DNA of 64,000 nt, from positions 1 through 64,000 of the forward strand of contig DKUO01000018.1 in the NCBI GenBank assembly GCA_002490705.1, in the 5' to 3' direction. Under the pieces are notes generated by a model. The model was not told the origin of the DNA, ran no database searches, and worked only from the letters and a program-made list of their open reading frames with translations. The translations under genes were made by a program, and so were the position numbers. Positions 1-7,803 of this stretch are shown piece after piece; the stretch's first letter is position 1, and each line of letters starts with the position of its first letter. This stretch comes from Lachnospiraceae bacterium UBA7202 (GTDB lineage Bacteria; Bacillota; Clostridia; Lachnospirales; Lachnospiraceae).

Positions 1-352
1 CGACGTTGTGCCGCTTCCGCTTCCCGTCCCCGTGCTGCCACTTGACGTTGTGCCACTTCCGTTTCCTGTTCCCGTGCTGCCGCCCGTTCCTGTGCTGTCG
101 CTCGATGTTGTGCCGCTTCCGCTTCCTGTTCCCGTGCTGCCGCCCGTTCCTGTGCTGTCGCTCGATGTTGTGCCGCTTCCGCTTCCTGTGTTACCGCCCG
201 TTCCTGTGCCGCTTCCGTTTCCTGTGTTACCGCCCGTTCCTGTGCCGCTTCCGCTTCCCGTATTGCCGCCTGTTCCTGTGCCGCTTCCACTTCCCGTTCC
301 TGTGCTGCTTCCGCTTCCTGTATTGCCGCCCGTTCCTGTGCCGCCGGGCGTA
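1..352 (-). repeat. Tandem GST-rich coding repeats
   Basis: In-frame repeats encode short units such as GTGTGGNTGSGS and GTTSSDSTGTGGSTGTGS. The two 60-bp blocks 61-120 and 121-180 differ at only one base, which indicates recent duplication. Degenerate copies flank them on both sides. Such tails usually act as flexible wall-spanning linkers and often vary in length between strains. The array is cut by the window edge, so its full size is unknown. Confidence 0.9.
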
Positions 353-2796
353 TCATCCCCGTCGTCTGATCCTGACGACTCACCGACTACCTGTACGATA
401 AACGGAATGTGATCCACCGCATGATAATTATTCTCATCCGGATTATAGGACACATAATAGGTATACTCTCCCGGTTCCTGCAATACTATTTCCGTATCGC
501 TCTCCCATACAAACGCTTTCGGAAGAGCAATCTCCCCCAAGGTTGTGCCTGCAAAAACTCTCGGTTCCTCCGGCATCACGCAAATCGGAATTCCCTTATT
601 TACCCGAAAACTGATATTTCTGGTGACGGTATTGTATTTTACCGTATCGGCCGGCGTGTATAACGCTTCATAAGAATGGGTGCCCGCTTCTATTTTTGTA
701 TCTCCTTTTACCCATGTCCATCCATCCGGCAGGGATACATCTGACAATTGCAGCCCCTCCCGATAGGTACAGGGTGACAGAGTCGGCGTCGATACATTGG
801 GCTGTGCTTTCACCACGGTTACCGTACAAACTGCCGATCCTGCTCCGCTTCTGGTACAGCTGATCACTGCGCTGCCCGGCGATACCGCCGTGACCTTTCC
901 CGCACTGTCCACGGTTGCAACAGAAGGATCGTCACTGCTGAAAGTCATATTGCTGATATAATCTACCTTTGAGCCGTTTACACAAGGCGTCAACGTAACC
1001 GTTTTACCGACCTCCAGGCTGCTTACCGTTGTCTTATCAAAGGTAAGCACATCTGTCGTATTCGGTTTCGTGCATGGCGACGCCGGCATATTGCGATATA
1101 CCGGAATTTTAAATACAAAGCTGTTTTCCAAAGCGCCCGCATTGTTGTACGCTTTCCGAATATTAGATGCTTCGGAGTTAGGTGCCTGAATATTCTGCAT
1201 ATACTGGTGGGTAAAATTGGCGTGATATCCGCCTGAAACATTAAACTTCTCTAAATAAAGTGTATCCTGCCCTTTCAGAATATAGTTTGCACCTATCACA
1301 CGTGCGCCGCCGTTCAGCGACTTATACCGGGTGTTCCACCCCTGTTCTTTCGCTTTTTTCAGACCGCTTTGAATGACCAACGCATCCGTCTTTCCGGAAG
1401 CGCCCACATTGAAATAATTATAATATCCCTCATACCCCGGATAACTGCCTGATATCAAGGCGGATGTGCCTTTCGTTCCCTGCTCCTGCAACACTCTGCT
1501 GGCAAGATGGAAAGGACTTACTCCCGTCGATTGTCCGATGGCGTTAAACGCCTGCGCGTAAGTCCTGCTATCCCCCGGAATACCGGAAGACATAAAGGAA
1601 TTTTTCAGGATCTCCTGTACCGCCTCCGCCGTGTGGTAGGAAGCGTTATAAGTCAGCTGTTCAAACTGGAAAACAGCCGGGTCTGTCAAGAAGTTTCTCG
1701 GATCCATGTAATATTTGAGGATACCCTCTGACGCATAGCTCCATCCCTGTCCATATATGCCGTTCTGCCAGGAACCGGAACTGGTTGACGGAATCAGGCT
1801 CTTATCTCCCATCTCTCTGGATATGGCAGTATTCCAGTCAATCCCTGTGTCCATCCTGACAAAAACCCAATTCGGATGCTGGGCTTTCAATGTATACAAA
1901 GCATTCTGATAAGAAGCGGGAAACTGCTCCACATCCGGATAACTGGCCGCCGCTCTCCTTGCCCTCATCATTCTGGGCGCCGGAGGAAGCTCAATATACT
2001 CTTCCGCCCACTGCATAAAAGCTTCATCGGAGGCCGCCAGATATCCCCTCTCTATGTAACCGGTATACTCTTTTCCATTCTGATAAAATAAAACCTGATA
2101 CCAGACATTGCCGGATGTATCCAGTTCTGCATCCGTTATCTGCACAGACTGTCCGCTGACTACGGTATGAACCGTATCGGCATCTGCCGAGGGTTCGCTC
2201 TTCACCTCATATTCATCGCACAGATACACCAGTGCAAGAATGCTTTTATTCCCTATAATTTCCTTGAGGGCGTTCTTCGCCTTTTCCAGCTCGGGGATCA
2301 TCCCCTTTTCCACGGGTACTTCTACCGTGACCGTCGGAATTTCTATCTCATCCTCGACAGAATCTGCGATCAAATACAGCGTTTCATCCCATTTCGGATA
2401 GAAGGTATAGCGCTCCGATTTCGTCCCCTCGAAATCCTCTTCGCTCTCCCACGTTACCGCCAACTCGGAAGATTCCTCTTCTCCCTCCATCCACACCACA
2501 AGCGTTTCCGGGAATAAATCTGCCAATTCTTCCAGACTCGGTTTCTCCACACAGGATAAAAGCGCATCTTCCTCCGCAAGAGGTTCAAATGCTGTAATGT
2601 ATGTAATCGGCTCTTTGCCTTCCAGACCATCGCCCGATATGCTCTCGTTTTCATCGGTATCCTCTTGTACCGTGCCCTCCTCCGGCATATTTTCCTCCGC
2701 CGCGATCGCCGCGCAGGGAGGCAGCAGCCCGATAACCGCCGCCATGGCAAAGGCAAAGTATCTGATATGATATAAGGACCGTCCCGTTTTTCTCAT
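1..2796 (-). CDS. Secreted endo-beta-N-acetylglucosaminidase with SH3, Ig-like domains and GST-repeat tail (3' end beyond window)
   Basis: The reading frame is open from the ATG at 2796 to the window edge: 932 codons and no stop, so the C-terminus is missing. Residues 1-32 form a signal peptide (MRKTGRS start, hydrophobic core, AIAAE cleavage region). An SH3-like segment spans about 192-255. A glucosaminidase domain spans about 287-530, opening with a FPASYQNALYTLKAQHPNW motif typical of Clostridia autolysin-like glucosaminidases. Glu438, in SRVLQEQG, is my candidate catalytic acid. A BIG_2-type Ig-like domain follows at about 583-655, then two further beta-rich modules. From about residue 809 the protein is almost only Gly, Ser, Thr and Asn. 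The ribosome site AAAGGA lies about 10 nt before the ATG. It probably cleaves the glycan strands of peptidoglycan at the cell surface. Family assignment is from remembered motifs. Confidence 0.8.
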   Translation of the reverse strand, partial: MRKTGRSLYHIRYFAFAMAAVIGLLPPCAAIAAEENMPEEGTVQEDTDENESISGDGLEGKEPITYITAFEPLAEEDALLSCVEKPSLEELADLFPETLVVWMEGEEESSELAVTWESEEDFEGTKSERYTFYPKWDETLYLIADSVEDEIEIPTVTVEVPVEKGMIPELEKAKNALKEIIGNKSILALVYLCDEYEVKSEPSADADTVHTVVSGQSVQITDAELDTSGNVWYQVLFYQNGKEYTGYIERGYLAASDEAFMQWAEEYIELPPAPRMMRARRAAASYPDVEQFPASYQNALYTLKAQHPNWVFVRMDTGIDWNTAISREMGDKSLIPSTSSGSWQNGIYGQGWSYASEGILKYYMDPRNFLTDPAVFQFEQLTYNASYHTAEAVQEILKNSFMSSGIPGDSRTYAQAFNAIGQSTGVSPFHLASRVLQEQGTKGTSALISGSYPGYEGYYNYFNVGASGKTDALVIQSGLKKAKEQGWNTRYKSLNGGARVIGANYILKGQDTLYLEKFNVSGGYHANFTHQYMQNIQAPNSEASNIRKAYNNAGALENSFVFKIPVYRNMPASPCTKPNTTDVLTFDKTTVSSLEVGKTVTLTPCVNGSKVDYISNMTFSSDDPSVATVDSAGKVTAVSPGSAVISCTRSGAGSAVCTVTVVKAQPNVSTPTLSPCTYREGLQLSDVSLPDGWTWVKGDTKIEAGTHSYEALYTPADTVKYNTVTRNISFRVNKGIPICVMPEEPRVFAGTTLGEIALPKAFVWESDTEIVLQEPGEYTYYVSYNPDENNYHAVDHIPFIVQVVGESSGSDDGDDTPGGTGTGGNTGSGSSTGTGSGSGTGTGGNTGSGSGTGTGGNTGNGSGTGTGGNTGSGSGTTSSDSTGTGGSTGTGSGSGTTSSDSTGTGGSTGTGNGSGTTSSGSTGTGSGSGTTS

Positions 2797-2832
2797 AAGT
2801 ATCTATATCCTTTCGCTTTCGCAAATGTCCGC

Positions 2833-2879
2833 ATTATGTTAACATAATAAATGTACCATCAAATAGTACATTATGTCAA
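2833..2879 (-). promoter_or_regulatory. Putative promoter and palindromic operator of the glucosaminidase gene
   Basis: On the minus strand TTGACA (2879-2874) is followed after 18 nt by TACATT (2855-2850). Just downstream lies a perfect 16-bp palindrome, ATTATGTTAACATAAT (2833-2848). A second arm, CATTATGTCAAC (2870-2881), overlaps the -35, and ATGTAC/GTACAT arms sit between them. This layout suits a dimeric repressor covering the promoter. The regulator is unknown. Confidence 0.5.
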
Positions 2880-2922
2880 CTTCATCATACCAAAATATGC
2901 CTATATATTCTTTTTTTTATTT

Positions 2923-3642
2923 TTATTTGGGAATGAAATCAGAGGCGATCCGCTCAATGACCGAAATATCCTCCTCCAAGTCCTCGGCAATCTCCGAACA
3001 CGTTTTACCCTTAGACAGTTTCTTTGTTACCAGTTCCTGAAGCTTTTCTTCACGTCCTTCCGCACGCCCTTCCTTTAAACCGTCCTCCCTGCCTTCCCTA
3101 TAGGTATTTTTCAAATGCTTCTTTTCGTCATATTCTGTTATAAGCATATCCAGTACCTCCGCTTTCTCTCTGATCAGGATATCTCTCAGGATTCCCCTCT
3201 CGATACAGGCATCCATGGCAGTCTCTACTGCCTCCCTCCTGTCCATACCGCTTTTTATGTTTTCCTCAATTTCCGCTGAAAACTCGGAATACTCCCACAA
3301 GCGGCGACACTTTTCCATCAGCGCCCTATTATGCCCGCGGTTAATGTTCAGCACTTCACAGGTACATTCCAGACAACCGCTTCCCCTTCCTGTGGGAAAG
3401 GCATCAGACAGATAGAGCATCAGACTATCGCCGTCCATGCCTCGTCCATTATAAAAAATTATATACACCGGCGTAGGAACTTCAATCAACTTCCTGCCGT
3501 AAAAATCGTCTCCGCGGGCGCTTAACAGCCCCTCAAACTGCCTTGCGAAATAAAACAGTCCCCTAAGCGGCATGTTTGGATTCCAGCTGCTCTGATGTTC
3601 ATAGAGGTTGAGGCTGCTGAAAGAGCCTTTTCCACCATGCAC
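2923..3642 (-). pseudogene. N-terminally truncated Rpn/PD-(D/E)XK nuclease family (transposase-like) protein
   Basis: The longest frame starts at a GTG at 3642 and encodes 239 residues. It opens almost directly with the EHQSSWNPNMPLR block, which in Rpn-type recombination-promoting nuclease-like proteins sits inside the PD-(D/E)XK core. The first 60 or so residues, which should carry an acidic active-site residue, are absent, and an in-frame TAA lies just upstream. A strong promoter (3692-3720), GGAGG (3691-3687) and an ATG (3679) remain in front. That ATG opens another frame (MVKRNKKKW...), which ends about 27 codons later. The C-terminal helical repeats (REGREDGLKEGRAEGREE) are intact. I read this as a gene that lost its N-terminal coding part while keeping its expression signals. 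Confidence 0.65.
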
Positions 3643-3691
3643 CGTGTCTGAACCATTTCTTTTTGTTCCGTTTTACCATACATTTTCCTCC

Positions 3692-3720
3692 ATTATACAG
3701 TTTTTGCGGATTGAATACAA
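3692..3720 (-). promoter_or_regulatory. Promoter of the truncated Rpn gene
   Basis: TTGTAT (3720-3715), a 17-bp spacer and consensus TATAAT (3697-3692), followed 1 nt later by the GGAGG ribosome site. The leader would be extremely short. Confidence 0.6.
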
Positions 3721-3875
3721 GAGGAACACCGAAAGTACCACGCAAAACCAAATCCTGATTATTCAACCCAGTCACATAAAAATAAGGAATTGTTTCCGTT
3801 GAACCCGGAAAGAACCTTAAGACAGAAATGCCTCAAAAGAGAACATTTCCAAAACAGATAGAACTGCTAGTCCTG

Positions 3876-3904
3876 ATTATAGAATATCCCGGCAATAATA
3901 GCAA
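3876..3904 (-). promoter_or_regulatory. Orphan promoter downstream of the CPBP gene
   Basis: TTGCTA (3904-3899), a 17-bp spacer and consensus TATAAT (3881-3876), reading leftwards, about 20 nt after the stop of the CPBP gene. Between this and the Rpn promoter (about 3720-3870) I see no convincing ORF: one ATG opens only nine codons. The stretch 3643-3922 is otherwise empty. It could be a short RNA or relic leader. Confidence 0.45.
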
Positions 3905-3922
3905 GCCGCTTTTTCAATCAAT

Positions 3923-4741
3923 TTATATTTTTCTCCGCTCCAGCCATACACTCCCGGCCGCAACAGCGAATAATACCACACAGCCCGCAGGCGTAAAGAG
4001 GACCTTCTGTATCCCCTGTAGATGCGCTGTCGTATAGACCGACAGATTTGCCACCGCATGAAAGAGAAAAGGCGTAAAAAATTTCCCGCTCCGCTCGTAC
4101 ATGTAGGCAATCAGAATTCCCATAACCGTCCCGTAGACGCCCTGTACCAGATTTCCGTGAAAAATGCCGAAAAAAATCCCCGACGCCACAATTCCCACAA
4201 ACGGCCCGAAATTCCGGCGCATGCGGTTATAAATGACACCACGGAAAAGTATCTCCTCCGCCAACGGGGAAACCAGCCCATAGAGCAACAGCCCGATGCC
4301 GAAGACTACCCCATACTGATGATCCGCCACCCGCTGATAGGTCTGTGAGCTTTCCACAAAACCGGTCAGGGTGAGAAAGGCGTTGAGCCCCAGAGAAACA
4401 CTGAAAGCAAGAATGACCGTTATGGTCAACTCCATCACCCTTCCCCCTCCAAAAGCCGCTACGGCCCTCTCTATGTTCTCTTCTGCCCGCATCAGCAGCT
4501 CCTTTTTCAGTATCGGAATCAGAGCCAAAGAGCCAGCCGCTGAACTCAACCCACCGACTGCGCCTGTAACTGTCGCGGCCTGTGCCGTCATAAACTGCCC
4601 GTATGCCCCGCCGATCCCATTCACCGCGGCCTGATACAGGAAAGCCAGAATCAGATAGACCGCATTGTAAACCAGATAATATAATAAGAAAGGAAACAAT
4701 ATTTCCCACGCCTTTTGAAAAGAAAAACTTTTTTCTTTCAT
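3923..4741 (-). CDS. CPBP family (CAAX/Abi type) intramembrane metalloprotease
   Basis: The protein has 272 residues and about seven hydrophobic segments. The family signature is complete: Glu162-Glu163 and Arg167 in AEEILFRG, His195 in FFGIFHGN, and His228 and Asn232 in LFHAVANL. These are the presumed glutamyl/histidine metal-site residues of bacterial CPBP proteases, which cleave substrates within the membrane. Physiological substrates are mostly unknown, and nothing nearby (no bacteriocin genes) points to immunity. It lies 14 nt after the HAD gene on the same strand, so the two are probably co-transcribed. The start ATG at 4741 follows a GGGAGG site. Confidence 0.9.
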   Translation of the reverse strand: MKEKSFSFQKAWEILFPFLLYYLVYNAVYLILAFLYQAAVNGIGGAYGQFMTAQAATVTGAVGGLSSAAGSLALIPILKKELLMRAEENIERAVAAFGGGRVMELTITVILAFSVSLGLNAFLTLTGFVESSQTYQRVADHQYGVVFGIGLLLYGLVSPLAEEILFRGVIYNRMRRNFGPFVGIVASGIFFGIFHGNLVQGVYGTVMGILIAYMYERSGKFFTPFLFHAVANLSVYTTAHLQGIQKVLFTPAGCVVLFAVAAGSVWLERRKI

Positions 4742-4755
4742 TACGCCTCCCTCAT

Positions 4756-5487
4756 TTATCCCAGTGCTTTTGCAAGTTCCTCCACTGTCTCCACAATTAC
4801 GTCAGCTCCCGCCGCAGACAATTCCCCCGGCGCAGCATACCCGTAAGCGACACCAACGGAGGCAATGCGATACGCTTTTGCGCTTTCTATGTCAAACCGC
4901 CGATCTCCTACCATAGCTATCATATCATATCCTAACGTATCGAAGCGTTCCCCGTCCTTCTCTTCCGATACTGTCCCATTTCCGGTACGCCTTCCATCCA
5001 TAATCCCCCGAAACAATTCTTTCGGCAGAAGACACCGCAGGGCTTCCTCCACAACTTCCTCTTTTCTCATGCGTGTGCCATCCATTCCGCTCCCTACTAT
5101 CACATCAAAATAGGAGCGAAGCCCAAAATGCTCCAAAATCTGCTCCACAAACTCCTGTGGTTTGCTCGAAGCCACCGCCAGTTTCTTCCCCGCATCCTTT
5201 AAATTTGACAGAAGTTTTTCCATTCCCGGATAAACCACGTTCTCATGCCATCCAACCGCCCTGAAACGTTCCCTGTAGTATTCCGTCGCCTGCCATCCCT
5301 GTTTCTCACTAAACCCGTAAAATTCATGAAAGCTATCCAAAAGCGGCGGGCCGATAAAAGGCGTAAGCTTATCAGCGTCCGGCTCCTCAATTCCCATTTT
5401 ATGTAAGGCATACTGCACACATCCCGTAATACCCTGCTTTGGGTCCGTCAGCGTACCGTCCAGATCAAACAAAAGATATTTGTACAT
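4756..5487 (-). CDS. HAD family hydrolase, phosphoglycolate phosphatase-like
   Basis: The 243-residue protein starts with the HAD motif I FDLDGT (nucleophile Asp8, acid Asp10), has a four-helix cap, motif II in VASSKPQEF and a motif III/IV region ending in MVGDRRFDI. It resembles Gph/PgmB-type phosphatases, which hydrolyse small phosphate esters, but the substrate cannot be read from sequence. It is about 25-30 residues longer than typical relatives. The extra part is a basic/acidic loop (GIMDGRRTGNGTVSEEK) between motifs III and IV. It is transcribed away from thiT, with 297 bp of shared upstream region up to the thiT ATG. Confidence 0.85.
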   Translation of the reverse strand: MYKYLLFDLDGTLTDPKQGITGCVQYALHKMGIEEPDADKLTPFIGPPLLDSFHEFYGFSEKQGWQATEYYRERFRAVGWHENVVYPGMEKLLSNLKDAGKKLAVASSKPQEFVEQILEHFGLRSYFDVIVGSGMDGTRMRKEEVVEEALRCLLPKELFRGIMDGRRTGNGTVSEEKDGERFDTLGYDMIAMVGDRRFDIESAKAYRIASVGVAYGYAAPGELSAAGADVIVETVEELAKALG

Positions 5488-5516
5488 TCTCTTCTCTCCT
5501 TTTATCGGTCATCTTC

Positions 5517-5545
5517 TTGACATTTCTCCCGCATCATCCTATAGT
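5517..5545 (+). promoter_or_regulatory. Promoter of the thiT transcript
   Basis: A perfect TTGACA (5517-5522), 17-bp spacer and TATAGT (5540-5545). Two small hairpins (GCGGAT/ATCCGC and GCGGC/GCCGC) follow before the TPP aptamer. Confidence 0.75.
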
Positions 5546-5591
5546 AATAAAAGCGGATTCATCCGCCGCGGCAAAAAGCCGCATAACTGAA

Positions 5592-5697
5592 TAACTTGCT
5601 AGGGGAGCTTTTGCTGAGATTGAGCCCGCGTACCAATCAGACCGGGACTCTAACCCTCATTACCTGATGCGGCTAATACCGTCGTAGGGAAGCGCTG
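5592..5697 (+). ncRNA. TPP riboswitch (THI element)
   Basis: The conserved aptamer elements appear in order: GGGGAGC, then GCTGAGA (P2/J2-3), a variable P3 arm, ACCCT, TACCTGATGCGG (with the pyrophosphate-sensing CUGAU), CTAATACC and GTCGTAGGGAAGC. It binds thiamine pyrophosphate and represses thiamine genes when the vitamin is plentiful. Its place directly before a thiamine transporter gene agrees. About 90 nt separate it from the start codon, and these form the expression platform. Confidence 0.95.
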
Positions 5698-5747
5698 GTA
5701 ACGAAAACCTGTCACGAAATTTGTGTGGCACATGCTGTTACCGTTCC

Positions 5748-5784
5748 CCTCCTTGCTATTCGAAAGACAAAGGAGGATTTTTTT
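5748..5784 (+). terminator. Riboswitch expression platform: terminator that also sequesters the thiT ribosome site
   Basis: CCTCCTT (5748-5754) pairs over seven bases with AAGGAGG (5770-5776), followed by A and seven T residues right up to the ATG at 5785. The 3' arm is the thiT Shine-Dalgarno sequence itself. The hairpin can therefore act as an intrinsic terminator or as a translation block. An alternative stem, GGTAAC (5697-5702) with GTTACC (5737-5742), lies between it and the aptamer. Confidence 0.65.
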
Positions 5785-6492
5785 ATGTTCTACAATGTTG
5801 TTATCGACGACTGGGGCGGAACCACCTATGTCCCTACCACTCTGGGCAATGTGCTGTTGGTTATTATCATAGCCGCATTGCTGATCGGCGCGATTCTCTT
5901 CGCGAAACACTACGCTGCAAAACAGAACACGGAAGCCGGCAGTACCGCCGGAAAGAGCGGAAAACTGACCGTGAAGCAGCTTGCCTTCTGCGCCATGTCG
6001 CTTGCGCTCGGCACCCTTCTCTCGGAAATCAAAATCATCGACTTTCCCTGGGGCGGCTCCGCAACGCTGCTGTCCATGCTCGTGATCTGTCTTCCGGGCT
6101 ATTTGTTCGGACTGGGGGCGGGCCTTATGACCGGCGTCGCCTACGGCGTCTTACAGATTTTGATTGACCCTTATATTCTTTTCCCTCTGCAGCTTGTAGT
6201 GGACTATCTTCTGGCCTTCGGTGCGCTGGGGCTTTCGGGATTGTTCGCCAACTCGAAAAACGGCCTGCTCAAAGGCTACCTTGTGGGGATTCTCGGCCGC
6301 TATGTATTCGTGGTGCTCTCCGGCTGGATCTTCTTTGCCGAATATGCATGGGAAGGCTGGGCGCCGCTGCCTTACTCTTTGGTTTATAACGGCATTTATA
6401 TCTTTGCAGAGGCGGCAATTACCTTCCTGCTTCTTGCCATACCCGCCGTGCGGAAAGGCATCGGCACTGTCAAGAAAATGGCCCTGTCCTGA
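5785..6492 (+). CDS. thiT: Thiamine ECF transporter S component ThiT
   Basis: The 235-residue membrane protein contains the ThiT/YuaJ signature: SLALGTLLSEIKI followed by FPWGGSATLLSMLVI and a PGYLFG loop, with six core hydrophobic helices. There is one additional N-terminal membrane helix (about residues 18-40). ThiT captures thiamine and works with shared energising proteins EcfT/EcfA, which are not encoded here. I chose the ATG at 5785 because AAAGGAGG lies directly before it. An upstream in-frame ATG at 5725 has no ribosome site and would lie in the riboswitch leader. Regulation by the TPP riboswitch confirms the substrate. Its 3' end overlaps the convergent minus-strand gene by 23 bp. 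Confidence 0.93.
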   Translation: MFYNVVIDDWGGTTYVPTTLGNVLLVIIIAALLIGAILFAKHYAAKQNTEAGSTAGKSGKLTVKQLAFCAMSLALGTLLSEIKIIDFPWGGSATLLSMLVICLPGYLFGLGAGLMTGVAYGVLQILIDPYILFPLQLVVDYLLAFGALGLSGLFANSKNGLLKGYLVGILGRYVFVVLSGWIFFAEYAWEGWAPLPYSLVYNGIYIFAEAAITFLLLAIPAVRKGIGTVKKMALS

Positions 6493-7156
6493 CCGGACCT
6501 TTCCCGAAAATCTGTTGATAGCCATAAGTGAGATGCGCCTTTCTGTGAGCGCATTTCGTATTGCGGCAGGAATCACACTGATTGCAGTATGACTCCTGCC
6601 GTTTCTCCGTTAAATCCGTATAAAAAGCCACCGTTTTTTTGGGGGTAAGCATATAGGCCCGGTTGTAAGAAACCTCCTGCGGCTCTAAGATGGCAAACAG
6701 CCTTTCCATTTCCTCGATGGGAGAACTGCTCCCCAGAAAATCAAACCGGCCAAGCCACAGGCCGTAACGGTCGTGTATCCGCTCCGCGCTCTGTTCATAA
6801 GCATTTCCCAAAAGCTCCATGGCGATACACTCAACCATATAGCTTTCACCCAGCTGCCCCTCCTGCGTATAGGCGTCCTGCAGCTCGTCCACGCCCGCTC
6901 CAAGCGTCACTAAAACCGCCAGCCTGCGCTGGTCCCCGGAATCAAGCGGCCCATAGTAGAGAGCCGGGGCCGCCACAGAGAGCAGTCGCTCCGTGAGTGC
7001 GCGTATCTGCCCCTCATTCCCCTTCTCAAAATGATACCGGGACAGAATCTGCGCATAGGCGTCCTCCGCTATATAAGGTTCCAGTTTTTCACGCATACCT
7101 TCCTCCCGATCAGGCGGTCCGAAATCTCTTTTCCTGTCCGCCGCGCTGTCTTTCAT
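6470..7156 (-). CDS. Stand-alone protein resembling the MetH reactivation domain, with C-terminal cysteine cluster
   Basis: The protein has 228 residues from the ATG at 7156 (a GTG at 7171 is also possible). The middle (AVLVTLGAGVDELQD...SYMVECIAMELL) and the block ending MLTPKKTVAFYTDL recall the AdoMet-binding activation domain of B12-dependent methionine synthase. A Cys cluster follows near the C-terminus (CNQCDSCRNTKC). In Clostridia such separate proteins accompany split MetH enzymes and are thought to help reductive reactivation of cobalamin. No other B12 or methionine gene is in the window. The cysteines may bind an Fe-S cluster or zinc. The ribosome site, AGGTGGGG, is part of the terminator stem of the upstream gene. 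Confidence 0.6.
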   Translation of the reverse strand: MKDSAADRKRDFGPPDREEGMREKLEPYIAEDAYAQILSRYHFEKGNEGQIRALTERLLSVAAPALYYGPLDSGDQRRLAVLVTLGAGVDELQDAYTQEGQLGESYMVECIAMELLGNAYEQSAERIHDRYGLWLGRFDFLGSSSPIEEMERLFAILEPQEVSYNRAYMLTPKKTVAFYTDLTEKRQESYCNQCDSCRNTKCAHRKAHLTYGYQQIFGKGPVRTGPFS

Positions 7157-7158
7157 AG

Positions 7159-7196
7159 AAAAAAGCCCCACCTGAATTGATCTCTTCCAGATGGGG
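7159..7196 (-). terminator. Terminator between the gene at 7255 and the MetH-like gene
   Basis: A 9-bp stem, CCCCATCTG with CAGGTGGGG (one T-G wobble), closes a 12-nt loop and is followed by C and six T residues. The 3' arm doubles as the ribosome site of the next gene. Confidence 0.75.
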
Positions 7197-7254
7197 ACCC
7201 TTATCTTCCCTATTCTTAACCGCCAAAAGCATCCGCTTCCCAGAGCAGATTGCG

Positions 7255-7728
7255 TTACGCTGTCATAAACATTTCATAGGCGTTGATCGCCTGCTGCATA
7301 CGGAAATTACTGATATCGCTTCCCGCACTGCCGTTCCCCACGTTTGCGTCCGCTGCCTGTACATTTTCCGCAGCCTCCGTCTCCTTGCTCTGTGCAGGTT
7401 GATCCGCAGCTGTCCGCTCAAACTTCACCGCCGCATCCTGTGTCTGCTGCGCAGCCTGCGTCCCGTCTGTCTCTTCCTGCGCATCGTTCCTCATCACTCT
7501 GGCCGCATTGCTTCTGCCTCGCTGCATCTGCATTTCAAGCATTCCTCTAAAATCCAGTGTCTGGCCGGGTCTCAGCGGATTTTCATTCTCCGCCTGCGTA
7601 AGACCACTGTAATCGGTCTTTTTATCCAGCACATCATCCGAGATTTTGGACAGCCTGTTCATGCTGGCAGGGCTGATTGCATTCACATTGTACACATACG
7701 GTTGAAAACTGATTGCTCCGATTGTCAT
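7255..7728 (-). CDS. Hypothetical protein, Ala/Gln-rich, soluble
   Basis: I do not recognise this 157-residue protein. There is no signal peptide or membrane segment. Residues 1-50 (MTIGAISFQPYVYNVNAISP) look ordered. The middle, about 75-135, is low-complexity, rich in Ala, Gln, Glu and Asp, and probably disordered. The last 25 residues (ISNFRMQQAINAYEMFM) form an amphipathic helix that could be an interaction motif. Short N-terminal segments of this kind are seen in proteins linked to flagella or secretion in related bacteria, but no such genes are nearby. It has a good ribosome site (AGGAGG) and its own terminator, so it is probably a single-gene unit. Confidence 0.7.
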   Translation of the reverse strand: MTIGAISFQPYVYNVNAISPASMNRLSKISDDVLDKKTDYSGLTQAENENPLRPGQTLDFRGMLEMQMQRGRSNAARVMRNDAQEETDGTQAAQQTQDAAVKFERTAADQPAQSKETEAAENVQAADANVGNGSAGSDISNFRMQQAINAYEMFMTA

Positions 7729-7803
7729 ACCTGATTCCTCCTTTTTTTATCATAAAACTTCTTTCAAAAATATACAAGTAAATTTTTCACGATTCAGAGC
7801 CTG

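Noticed and set aside
61..180. CRISPR array
   Set aside because: The repeats are contiguous, in frame and coding, with no unique spacers.
6..412. Plus-strand ORFs rich in Cys/Phe/Arg or Pro/Leu/Val
   Set aside because: They are antisense shadows of the GST-repeat coding region, whose frame continues cleanly from the signal peptide at 2796.
2923..3720. Active insertion sequence
   Set aside because: No terminal inverted repeats or target duplications are seen, and the Rpn-like domain lacks its N-terminal part.
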